64,000 nucleotides of DNA from Trichothecium roseum (lineage: Eukaryota; Ascomycota; Sordariomycetes; Hypocreales). Position numbers and translations under genes: made by a program. The stretch spans positions 1,984,001-2,048,000 of the forward strand of contig CM047941.1 in the NCBI GenBank assembly GCA_026184415.1. Direction: 5' to 3'. How positions within the stretch are numbered: the stretch's first letter is position 1; each line of letters starts with the position of its first letter. Positions 45,130-54,583 of this stretch are shown here, piece after piece. The notes beneath the pieces are model-generated. The model was not told the DNA's origin. It worked only from the letters and a program-made list of their open reading frames with translations, and did no database searches.

Positions 45130-47291
45130 TTACCAGAATAGCATCAGGCCCGAGACCATCAGCCCGGCCGCGACGCTCCACTGCGCCTGGGGGGACATGC
45201 CGGCCGCCTCGCTAGGGACGGGCGGCGCGGGGGCCGTGGTGCCGCTGCCGTCCTCCGTGCCGGTGCCGCCGGCGCTCTTCCCGTCGTCTTGGTCGACCTC
45301 GTCCCCCGTCGGGGAAGTAACGGAAGAAGAAGAAGTCCGGTCGCACACGTACACCGTCGACGTCGTGTCCCCGGCAGTGCCTCCCTGCGCCATGGGCGGC
45401 GGCGGCGGCGGCCTCTGCTCGCCCCTGACGGCGCCGTAGACCGTCATCAGCATCCCGCCCTGCCCGTCGTCGTCGGCGCCGCAGTAGACGACGTCTCCCC
45501 CGTCTCCCCCGCCGGTCCCGGGGCAGGGCGTATTGCAGTCGCTCTCGCGCTGCGTGGCGCGGGTGCCGGGGTCCAGCGACCGGGCGCAGAAGCAGCGCAT
45601 CCCTGATACACCCGCAAAGGGCGTCGTCTGGCCTCCGACCTCCCGCTGGTTTTCGTCGTCGTCGGAGGCGCCGTCCTGCCCGCAGGCGGAGACGCAGGTT
45701 TGGGGGTCCATGTTGGGCGAGGAGCGGACGTGGCGGAAGGTTGGGAAGGTGGGGGAGGTGAAGCAGCCGAGGTAGGTCGAGCGGTTTATGGAGGACGGGT
45801 TGGAGGGGGGGGAGGTTGGGTTTGGGAGGGGGGAGCTGTTGAGGTTTTTGGGGTTGGGGTTGGGATCGGAGGAGGGGGGTTCTGTTAGGGGTAGGGTTTT
45901 TGGTTGTTGGGTTGATGATGATGGTGATGGTGGTGATGGTGGTGGTGGCGGCGATGATGATGATGGCGACGATGAAGGTGCGGATATGGAGGAGGATGAG
46001 GAGGATGGGGAGGGGTTGTACTCGTAGACGTCAATGTACTTGATGTCCCAGTACCTGTCACGAGTCAGCATGTTACTCACAGCAATGGAACGAAGAAGCA
46101 AAAAAGGGGTAGAAAGGGAGAAGTGCCGGGGAAGAAGGAAAACAAAACAAAAGAAAGAGGAGGTTGAAAAAAAAAAGAAGAAGAAGAGAAGAAAGGAGAG
46201 GAAGAAAAAAACGTACGAATTGACAAAGGCCCCCGGATTCCCAGCAACATACTCCTCGCACGTGGCCGCCAGCGCGCCGCACCCGTCCTCGCTCCCCCAC
46301 AGCGCGCGGCCGTAGTCGCCGCAGAAGTTTGTGTTGAGCACGAGGCTCATGTCGGAGAAGTGCCTCGACACGTCGCAGCCTCCTCCCTCTCCTCCCCCGC
46401 CAAACACCGCCTGCGGACGGCCCCAGCTGCGGGGATCGGGCCCCTTTTTCGCTTCCCCACCAGAGGTAGAGGAAGAAGTGGTAGAGGAGGAGGGAGAGGA
46501 GGAGGAGGAAATGTCTGCCGGGACGGAGCCGCGGGGAAAGTGCCACACGCGGATGCGCTCGTCGTCCCACTCCACGGCGTACACGCCCCCGTTGGCGGCG
46601 TTGAAGCCGTCGCCAAAGGAGGAGGTGTCGTCGTCGGGGGGAGCGAAGCCGCACCCGACGTTGCGCGACCCGACGGCGCAGTCCGTCTCGTCCCTCATCC
46701 TGCCCGTGTACCCCCTCTCCCCTACTCCTTCTCCGCCTTCCTTGTCGTCGCCGGTGTGGGGAACGAGGACGCAGCCGTCGTCCGTGTGCGCGGATATCAC
46801 GTTGTTGGGCGCCGTGTTGGCACCCTCCACGACGTCTAGTTCCCCGCCGCGCGGCCAGGCGCCGCCCCGGGAGTAGAGCCACAGGGCGGGCCAGGTGCCG
46901 CACTGCGAGGCGGGCATGTGCAGCAGGTCGATTACGAACAGGCCCGTCGTCCACGAGGCGCGGGACTCGAGGCGTATGCTGGGTCTGCCGACATCACTAC
47001 CGCCGTTGCTGTCCCCGGGGGCGTAGGTGTAGGTGTTGGATGTGTCGACGCCGAGGCGGACGACGTTGGTCGTCGGGTCGATGGAGTAGAGGCCCTGGGC
47101 CTGGGCGTCCTCGCGGCTCTGGTATCTGTCGTGCACGTCAGAACCTGGGACCAATTTGTATGTTTTTCTTTGGAGGGGGAAGGGGGTTAAACTCACGAGA
47201 CGAAGCCGTTGGACAAGTCGGTGTCGTTTTTCCAGTCAAAGCCCGAGAGCAGGCTCTCCCCGGCGTAATGGTTCGTCAGAGAATATGACAT
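45130..47291 (-). CDS. GH16 beta-glucanase-like protein with C-terminal WSC domain and hydrophobic tail
   Basis: Three exons: 47291-47197, 47125-46217 and 46054-45130. Introns are 47126-47196 (GTGAGT/CAG) and 46055-46216 (GTACGT/CAG). The product is about 642 residues. Residues 1-330 are a GH16 jelly roll with the catalytic ExDxxE box (Glu127, Asp129, Glu132 in GGELDVVEGANTAPNN). A Ser/Pro-rich linker follows, then a Cys-rich WSC domain opening STYLGCFTSPTF, which binds wall polysaccharide in other proteins. A Ser/Thr/Gly-rich stretch and a hydrophobic C-terminus (SVAAGLMVSGLMLF) resemble a GPI-anchor signal. The second intron is 162 nt, open and in frame, so retention would insert a Phe-rich hydrophobic stretch. 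No signal peptide follows the ATG at 47291, which is odd for this family; an unseen 5' exon is possible. Likely role: glucan remodelling or binding in the wall. Confidence 0.85.
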
Positions 47292-47866
47292 TTTTCTTCT
47301 TTTCTCTTCTCCTTCCCGCCCCTTCCGCTTCTTCTTCTTCTCTTTCTCTTATGTGTCCTGGAGTGACTATTTCCTTTCCTATGTCAATATTCTCAACACA
47401 TAAAACAGTAAAAGATGATTAGTGATATAATTAAAAGGAAAGAGGGGGGGGGGGGGGGGACCGGAGAGGGAGAAAGGGAGTATTATCTTCGAGAGGCATC
47501 AAAGATATGACTCCTTTATACCCCCCAAAATAAATCCCCATTATGAACTCTCCCTTTTTTTTGAGTCTTTTGTCTCTCGTTACCATAGATGGACGGCATA
47601 TTTCAAAAGGAATTCAAACTTTTTTTTTTTGGGGGGGGGGGGGGGAAGAAACATTGAGGCTGGGGAAACTGTTTTTGTCTCTGGTGTGAGGAAGAGAGTG
47701 ACAGAGAGACGGAACAAGAGAGAGAGTGTGTGGGTGAGAGAGAGAAAACGAAAAGCCTCTTTTCTTACGGCAAGCCACAGTAAAAAGAGGCACAAAAGAA
47801 GGAACAGAAAAGCCACCCGGACAAACCTCTGCGCGTGGCCTGTCGCTCGTCGCGAATGCGATACTC

Positions 47867-47903
<37 letters not shown>

Positions 47904-48643
47904 ACCAGATATTCAGTGCGTTGCGTACATGGCTCCGTGCAAAGCAATATCTCCAACGCCACATACGCCGCGCGGGCGGGTTAATTAAAGTTGGTTTTTC
48001 TTCTTTCCCCTCAAGCGATCTGATCTGAGACATTGACCACGCGGCTTTCTCTCTCTCTTGCCCTTTTCCCGTTCTCCTGGTTATATGTTAGTAGTAGTAC
48101 AGAGTACTGGTATTCAATGTCGAGAGTCTGCGCGCCCGAACGTCTACAATCCGAGACACGGGGCGTCGTCCCCCGCCACCATCATCCCCGTCTACCGACA
48201 AAGTGGCGAGAGCCTCACAGCGTAGAGAATAGGAAACAGAAAAAGAAAAAGGGGGGTGGGGCGGGGGGAACGAGATAAAAGTGACGGAACATTCATTCCA
48301 AACGTCGGTTGTCGTTGTTGCTGAATTTTCTTTTTTACATTCGTACCAGTCATTTCGTTAAATAGGATAGGTCGCTTCTTCTACCAGCCATCCGATCCTC
48401 ACACTTTACGGAGTACTCTACACTGAAATGTTCAGCGGGCCCCCGAAGGAGAGGCTCGCAGCCAAACATTACCCTTGCTTCTAGGTTGCGCCAGTTCCCT
48501 CTTTCCCACTTCACAGAAAAATAAAATAAAAATAAAAACGCCTGTCAAGAATGCAATACCAGCCTCTCAGAAGAGGCTTGCCCCCATCCATTACAATTGT
48601 ATATCGATAGCAGCGGGCCCTTCCAATTAAAATGGTCCCGATT
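47292..48643. other. Intergenic region, GH16 promoter / PEX12 3' flank
   Basis: No gene in 1.35 kb. It contains G-homopolymers (about 47446-47459 and 47631-47645), purine-rich DNA and an AGT microsatellite (47867-47903). A TACGGAGTA box lies at about 48409. I searched the minus strand for an upstream exon encoding a signal peptide for the GH16 gene and found none; the leucine-rich open frame here is simply translation of the AGT repeat. Confidence 0.6.
47867..47903. repeat. (AGT)12 microsatellite
   Basis: About twelve uninterrupted AGT units upstream of the GH16 gene. Confidence 0.95.
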
Positions 48644-49936
48644 CTAAACCATGATCCTCCGTAGACCCTCGGTGCCGCCGAGGACGCGCTTCCCCGTCAC
48701 GGCGCACCGCCCCTGCCCGCTCTCCCACTGGCCCCCGCGGTCCTCCATAAACGCCTCCTGCATGTCGTGCGCGCCCTCCAGCCACTTGTGGATGCAGACG
48801 TAGCAGTACACCAGGCCCGTCTGGCAGGCCGTCGGGGTGACGATCTCGTCCTGGCAGATGGGGCACAGGGACGTGTCCTGGGGCGCGGGCACGGTGTAGA
48901 TGGGCAGCATCGAGGGGACGGCGATGGGCGCGTCCTCGGCCGACGGGGTCGCGTCCCTGGCCTCTTTTTCCTCCGCCGCGTCCACCGCGTCCGCCTTCTT
49001 GCTGTTGCTGTTCTTCTTCAGCGCCGCCTTGAGGCCGGACAGCACCGGCGGGGGCAGCTCGACGTTCTCGACGGCTTTCCGGGTGAGCTGCTTGGCGAAG
49101 TCGGACGAGTGCCACCACTCGAGGAACTTGAGGGCGAATATGCTCAGCGGCAGGGCCATCGACAGGCCCGACATCATCTTGGGTCCCACCTCCCTCAGCG
49201 AAAATAACGAAGCCTGCGTCGGCCTGGCAGGGCCCTTTTTCGGCTCCGATAGGGCCTCGATGGCGCGGTAGTCCGCGCCCGTCATCCTCCTCACCCTCGT
49301 GCTGATCAACCACATGAGCGGGCTGTGGTACTTGCTGACGTCGAAGAGGTACGCCAGGTTGAAGGCGATCATGGCAAAGTAGTAGCCCGCGTTGACGCTC
49401 GGGTATATATTCCTCAGGAACCACCGGTAGTAGTGCAGGAACCTCTGCTTGAGCGTGGGATTGTCCGGCATCCTCGTGTAGGCGGCGCCCAGCAGGGCCC
49501 GCGGGGCATTGACTTCGTAGCCCTCGTCCAGCTTCCTCTTCAGGTAGGGGATGCCGACCAGGACCGCCAGGTTCTTCCAGATATCAGCGCTGCCGAGCTT
49601 GAGCGTGTCGCGCACGACGCCGGGAGCCGCCATGCTGGCCCTGGGAATCTCGGCGCTGAGGGCCTTGTCGCGCTTCAGCCCGTAAAAGTTCTCGGTAAAG
49701 GACCCGCCGCGGGTGACGAGGTAGTGGCGCTCGACTAGTAGCATGGCAAAGGCGTAGAGCTCGTCGAAGGAATTGAGGATGCGGAGGAGGTACCGCGGGT
49801 TGCGCTGGGTCGCGACGGTGAGGAGGTAGCGAAGCGTCGGGGGTAATAGAGAGCTGAGCTGCTGCTCGGAGAGAATCTCGAAGAGGGACGGCTTCTGTTC
49901 GTCAAACGTGCCCCGGAGGGCCGTCATGAACTCCAT
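48644..49936 (-). CDS. PEX12: Peroxisome assembly protein 12 (RING-type peroxin)
   Basis: An intronless frame of 430 residues starting at the ATG at 49936. The N-terminal Pex2/Pex12 domain (about 20-285) carries several membrane-embedded helices, with landmarks KPSLFEILSEQQLSSLLPPT, YYRWFLRNIYPSVNAGYYF and SKYHSPLMWLISTRVRRM. A Lys/Ala/Glu-rich linker leads to a C-terminal RING-like domain with Cys358, Cys361, Cys371, Cys378, Cys381 and Cys411, fewer zinc ligands than a classical RING, as is usual for Pex12. Pex12 works with Pex2 and Pex10 in the peroxisomal membrane ubiquitin ligase that recycles the import receptor Pex5. A frame-shifted open frame over the same span is a shadow. It is divergent from the HotDog thioesterase gene. 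Confidence 0.95.
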   Translation of the reverse strand: MEFMTALRGTFDEQKPSLFEILSEQQLSSLLPPTLRYLLTVATQRNPRYLLRILNSFDELYAFAMLLVERHYLVTRGGSFTENFYGLKRDKALSAEIPRASMAAPGVVRDTLKLGSADIWKNLAVLVGIPYLKRKLDEGYEVNAPRALLGAAYTRMPDNPTLKQRFLHYYRWFLRNIYPSVNAGYYFAMIAFNLAYLFDVSKYHSPLMWLISTRVRRMTGADYRAIEALSEPKKGPARPTQASLFSLREVGPKMMSGLSMALPLSIFALKFLEWWHSSDFAKQLTRKAVENVELPPPVLSGLKAALKKNSNSKKADAVDAAEEKEARDATPSAEDAPIAVPSMLPIYTVPAPQDTSLCPICQDEIVTPTACQTGLVYCYVCIHKWLEGAHDMQEAFMEDRGGQWESGQGRCAVTGKRVLGGTEGLRRIMV

Positions 49937-50716
49937 GGCTGCGTAGGCGTGGTCGTGGGCGTGGTCGTGGGCGTGGGTGTCGATTTACTATGTCGTAGAA
50001 AAATACTCGTGATGTCGGGTTCAGTCGCGGTTAGTAGACGGGGCCAGGCAGCTCCAGCGTCAATAATCCGTAGTAATGGCAGTAGTACGGAGTACTTGGT
50101 AGTGAAGGGTAGAAGGAGAAGAAAGAGAAAAAAAGGCTCTGGTTCACCGCCGTAAGAATGTTGTGCGTATGATAGGGAGAAACATGGGCACAATATACTA
50201 GGGTCTGTAGAAAATGAAGGGACTGAATGTACTACGTATGGTAGGTTGGAATAATTAAAACTGTAAAGTTGAAGTTGGTGAATTGAGATGGACGTCTGGG
50301 GAAAAGAATCCGATTAGTTCTAGCACAATTAGTACCATACCGGGTACGGAGTACCCTACAATCCGTCGTCGGCTTCGTGGGAATGGACCTCGGCACAAAC
50401 GCCAACTTGGCTCACCGTCCAGCCGTCACGGTACCGCGTGCGTGCCCATCTCATTTCACCTTCTTTCATCTCACTCTCTTCGCTACGTGCATACGGAGGG
50501 CCCATCTCACATACTCCGTACAGTCATTTTTATATTTACCAACGATAATAAGTGTATCCTTCACATTTCAGCGACGCACTTCCCCCCTAATTGAACCTAC
50601 ACCTAATTGGCCAATCGCTTACATCATCGCCCAAACCCATCCCGATACATACATACGGAGTGCCTCATACCCCGTACACCGTCTCATCACCTCCAGGGCT
50701 CCTCGCGCGTCCAAAC
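49937..50716. promoter_or_regulatory. Divergent promoter region, PEX12 / thioesterase
   Basis: A 780-bp spacer between divergent start codons. It holds TACGGAGTA-type boxes at about 50084, 50344, 50512 and 50656 and a short GTGGTCGTGGGC tandem immediately upstream of PEX12 (about 49949-49980). The open frame running into the plus-strand gene from 50591 lacks an ATG before 50717. Confidence 0.6.
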
Positions 50717-51340
50717 ATGACCGGCACCTCAAAGGAACCAGGGAGAGCGTACAATGTCTTCATCGACGGTACACCCGAGGAAAGAGTCCAGGCGTGGTTA
50801 AGCCTAGACAAGACTGACGATGGAAAGCATTTTAGAGCCGGTGTAAGTGACTCCCCCCTGCTTCTTGACCATCGTCATGACCCCTTCAAACATCGTACCC
50901 AAAAGATGCCCCCTTCTGACTTTAAAGTAAAGGACTGGATGGCCCAGCTCATGCCCCATATCAGCCTCCATTCAAGCTCGTCTTCCCTCCCCCACCCTTC
51001 CCTCACTCTCAACTATACCTGTCAGCCCGACCACTGCAATCGTATGCAGAACCTCCACGGTGGCTGCGCGGCCACCCTCTTTGACTGGGCCACTACCCTA
51101 CCCCTGGCCCTAGTAAACAAGCCCGGTTTCTGGCAGTACCTCGGTGTCAGTCGCACCCTCAACGTCACTTATCTGCGGCCCGTGCCCTCCGGCTGCGAGG
51201 TCCTTATTGAGTGCGAAGTCGTCCAGCTGGGCAAGCGCATGTGTACCATCAAGGGTGTCATGAAGAGAAAACAGGATGGAGCCATCATGGCTGTCTGCGA
51301 GCACGGAAAGTTCAATATTGATCCCGAGCCCAAGGTATAA
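50717..51340 (+). CDS. HotDog-fold acyl-CoA thioesterase (PaaI/ACOT13-like)
   Basis: The first in-frame ATG is at 50717. I favour two exons, 50717-50842 and 50906-51340 (about 186 residues). The 63-nt intron has a perfect GTAAGT donor and an AAG acceptor. Because it is a multiple of three with no stop, an unspliced 207-residue form is also possible. The catalytic helix region reads HCNRMQNLHGGCAATLFDW, matching the His-Gly-Gly and downstream Asp pattern of PaaI/THEM2-type thioesterases. It is followed by SRTLNVTYLRPVPSGCEVLI and a typical central beta-sheet. Enzymes of this type hydrolyse acyl-CoA to free acid and CoA. No PTS1 is present (the C-terminus is EPKV), so despite the divergent PEX12 neighbour a peroxisomal location is unsupported. 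It is convergent with the F-box gene (143-bp gap). Confidence 0.87.
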   Translation: MTGTSKEPGRAYNVFIDGTPEERVQAWLSLDKTDDGKHFRAGVSDSPLLLDHRHDPFKHRTQKMPPSDFKVKDWMAQLMPHISLHSSSSSLPHPSLTLNYTCQPDHCNRMQNLHGGCAATLFDWATTLPLALVNKPGFWQYLGVSRTLNVTYLRPVPSGCEVLIECEVVQLGKRMCTIKGVMKRKQDGAIMAVCEHGKFNIDPEPKV

Positions 51341-51483
51341 GCGACCACGATGTTACCTTGAGAATCATATTGCATCTCATCTGTTCATATAGATAGCGCC
51401 ATCGTAGAAAGAAATTAGAGAACCGAGAGATTATGCTTGGCAGCGGGGTAAAGAGCTATTCCCTTGCGGCGAAGTTTTGCTCA

Positions 51484-53410
51484 TCATTGGTAGCTGGCGG
51501 TATGCTGTAGCATCTCGGACAAATCTATACCCGCCTCAGCTAATAAATGAGGGATCTCCTCTTGCAATAGTTCCTGCAATCCATCATGAGTCAGGGCATC
51601 CTCATCATCTTCTTCTTCGTCGTCGTCGCTGTGATCTGCAAACAGCCCATCGCCAGGCAGGAAGTGTGCCTCGAAGTGGAAGCCTGGCAAGTCTGCTAGG
51701 CCTCTTTCGACCAAAGCCCGCTGCGGGTCGTCGCCATCTGCAGCTTTCCAGAAGGCTGTTGGACCCGCAGGCCCGTGAACATCGTAGTCTCTGTAGTTTT
51801 GTCAGCCCGTAGTCTTCCGGAGGGGGTTGTGGAGAGAGGGAGAGAGAGAGGGAGAGGGAGAGAGATAGAGTACACACCTGTCAAACCAGTTTCCAATGAC
51901 ACCACGGGCTGAACCGACGCCGCCGACCTGGACGCCTTCACTCCTCCAGCGCTCTTGGCCGTTAAAGACAGACGTCGTCGTCCATCTGACCTCGCCTTCC
52001 TTCGTCAACCTAACAGAGCCTTTGCAACCTACTGTCAGTCCGGATTCAGTATCCGCTCAGTTAAGCAAACGCGGACGGGTGGGACGTACCTCTCAGGTCT
52101 GAGTTGGCATTGGCATCAAACGGGTCGTCCAAAGATCTCGACTCGCCGTCAAAATACACCACTGGCAATCCCTGTCCGTCATCAGGGCCGGGAGGCTCGA
52201 TACGTGTAACATGAATCGTCATGATAAGGATCCGGGTTGCCTCGCCGACATCGAGAGGTGGGCGCGGCATACCAGCGTGTACTAGGCCGTCCAGGGAGAA
52301 GTTGAAGTGAAAGAATTCACTATAATCTAAGAAGCAGACAACCTATAGTGATTGTTAGGAGGAAGCCGACGGAATAAAGGTTCGCCCTTTTGTCAACTGA
52401 AGATTGCTTACGCGGTACCATGAGCCAGATACGCCATAAGGGTCATTAGCGTCAAGGTCAGACGTTTCTCCAATGCTTTTCGGGATGAAGCTTCTCGGAA
52501 ATGATCCGCCAAAGGGGGTATCCCAGATATTAGAAAAGATGTCAGACCGGGCTACAGAGCGTGCCAAGTTCTTTCTCAGAACAATACAGATGGCCTCGAG
52601 CTTCTCCCAGTCGACCCTATCTGTGCCATCGTCCCGGAAGGGTCCCCACCTGGTCTGTTGTGTGTACTCACGCAGGTCGTACACCTTGGAGCAGGCAAAG
52701 GGGTAGGTCCGGTCGGACCGGAGGCGCCCGGACTTAAGGATTGGCTTTCCATAGAGGACATGCAGCTTGGCGCTTTGTTGATGTCGCTCATCTGAGCCGT
52801 GGTGCGGTTGATACTGAGAGTGATTGCCCACGTCTTTAATGCGCTTAAATAAGGATGACTGCTGCATGATGGTCTCGACAGTATCATCATCGGAAAACAG
52901 CTCCCTCAACTTCTCGACATTGCGAGATGGATTCTCGCCGTCGGGGCTGCAAACAGCGTGGGCGAGGAGCCTACAGGTCGTGTCCGAGATGAACGGTACA
53001 GAGGTGACCTGATGCCAGTTAGCCAAAGAACAGCCAAAGCTGTGGTCAGTGTGCTGAGATGTTTACCTGTTTCCTGGAGCTTGTGCGAGCCGCCAAGATG
53101 GCCTCCAGCTTGATGAAATCATACACCTCTTTTCTCCAATCAAGGTCCTCTTCTCCCCGAGGGGTGTCCTGTGCAGCAGTCAGACAATATCCACAACAAT
53201 ACTCATCAGCGCCAATGCTCCTGTACTCACGAACTGCGAGAGGTAGACCTGTCGAAATAATGGTCGGTTGTCTCGGGTGAAGTTGTGGAACAATCGGCAG
53301 ACCTGGGAAACAGGTACGAAACTGGCGGGGTTAAGCCAGCTCAGGACATTCTGTAGTATCTCCGGGGGCAGGTGTGTCAGGTTTCTCGTGCTTGGCTGAG
53401 GTTCCGACAT
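51484..53410 (-). CDS. F-box protein, substrate unknown
   Basis: Six exons: 53410-53231, 53168-53067, 53008-52412, 52342-52090, 52028-51878 and 51790-51484. All introns are GT-AG and 58-87 nt, and they join in frame to about 529 residues. The F-box spans about residues 11-50 (LTHLPPEILQNVLSWLNPAS, then SQVCRLFHNFTRDNRPLF). The remainder is a conserved-looking, probably globular region with YGVSGSWYRVVCFLDYSEFF and a Gly/Val segment VQVGGVGSARGVIGNWFDR. It ends with an acidic stretch (about 478-490) and a helical C-terminus. F-box proteins recruit substrates to SCF (Skp1-cullin-F-box) ubiquitin ligases. The C-terminal part is not a recognisable WD40, LRR or Kelch domain. The intron between exons 5 and 6 contains a long pyrimidine run (purine-rich on the plus strand, about 51838-51870). 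Confidence 0.85.
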
Positions 53411-54583
53411 TGCTTCCGCGATGATATTAGAGTGGAAGTAATCAGTATTTCAATGTGCGAATATGGATTCCGAAGAGTTGGAAACGATGAAGAAGAGATG
53501 GGATTATTATGAACGTGAGGAATGGATGTTTGAAGCGGATGACGCTGATCGTTGAACGGCATGGATGGACGGGAATTAGAGCGGAGAGTCCAGGGTTCCA
53601 GGTCAGTGAGTGCCCCGAAGTAGCTGGGCAAGAGGTAAAGCCTGGGTTGGTAAAATAGGTAGGTACCTCTACCTTCAGCCCGCCACTACCTACTGCAGTA
53701 CGTATGTACTTATCGTCTCCCGTTGTCTTGGTCAGCGTCAATGACAGGTCGGGTTGGGGCAACCCAAAACGGGGAATTCAAACCCCCCAAAGATCCATCC
53801 ATGGATAGATCCATCCCACTAACAAAGCCACCTGCAGTACTCCGTAAGGTGCCATACTTGCTCCGTACTTACGGAGTATTCATAGGGCCTAACCTCCGTG
53901 GCTTCCCCTCCAGACTATTAGGCACTATCGGGTCTATAAGCAAGCACCATAATTCATGGTGGCTGCCACTCATCTATCCATTTCATCCATGGAAGTGAAA
54001 TCCAGGCAGTATGAGCTGCCACCCCATTGCCAATCAACATCAAGGTCGATACACCATATGATGGACGGAGGTTGAGGTACCTTCCAGGGCATCACCACCA
54101 TTGCCGTTGGCACTGCGTGGATTGGGTTCTATCCTTTCGAATCACTGCCCAATGTGCACCTCCCAGCTTGACGCAACCATCAAAGCTTTCATCGAGTACC
54201 AAAGATACCAGTGCATTGGGACATCCTTGCTCGAGTCAAAAAGGGAAAGCAGTCAAAGTATTAGTTCGACAACATCCCCATCAACAGCTTTGACATAGAT
54301 ATACAAAGTACAAGCTTGCAAAAATGGTACATGATTCTCTCTAGATCCCAGGGTATTTGAAATAAATATTGCAACAAAACGAGTCCTCCCATACCTATTT
54401 CTACTCCCTTCTTTCTCCAAGGAAAATTCGACCATTCAAGTAGACAATGTTATATAACCTTCCATCTGCGTGTGCGTGTCCCGCTCGCAGGCCAGCTGTG
54501 TCCCTAAATTCGTATTCCTAGTTCCGAATAGCGCCCGCTGAAATTCCATCCATATACCTACTACGTAGCACTGTGCTCTATTT
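53411..54583. other. Intergenic region, F-box promoter / C2H2 regulator 3' flank
   Basis: No gene seen in 1.17 kb. A compact inverted group of boxes (TACTCCGTA, CTCCGTACTTACGGAGTA) lies at about 53836-53879. The rest is unremarkable and includes the 3' UTR of the transcription-factor gene. Confidence 0.6.

Noticed and set aside
47614..48033. Leucine-rich frame that could look like a signal peptide upstream of GH16
   Set aside because: The Leu run is translation of the AGT microsatellite; no splice path links it to the GH16 start.
48627..49424. 265-codon minus-strand frame overlapping PEX12
   Set aside because: Same strand but another frame; Arg/Gly/Pro-rich shadow, whereas the PEX12 frame has helices and RING cysteines.
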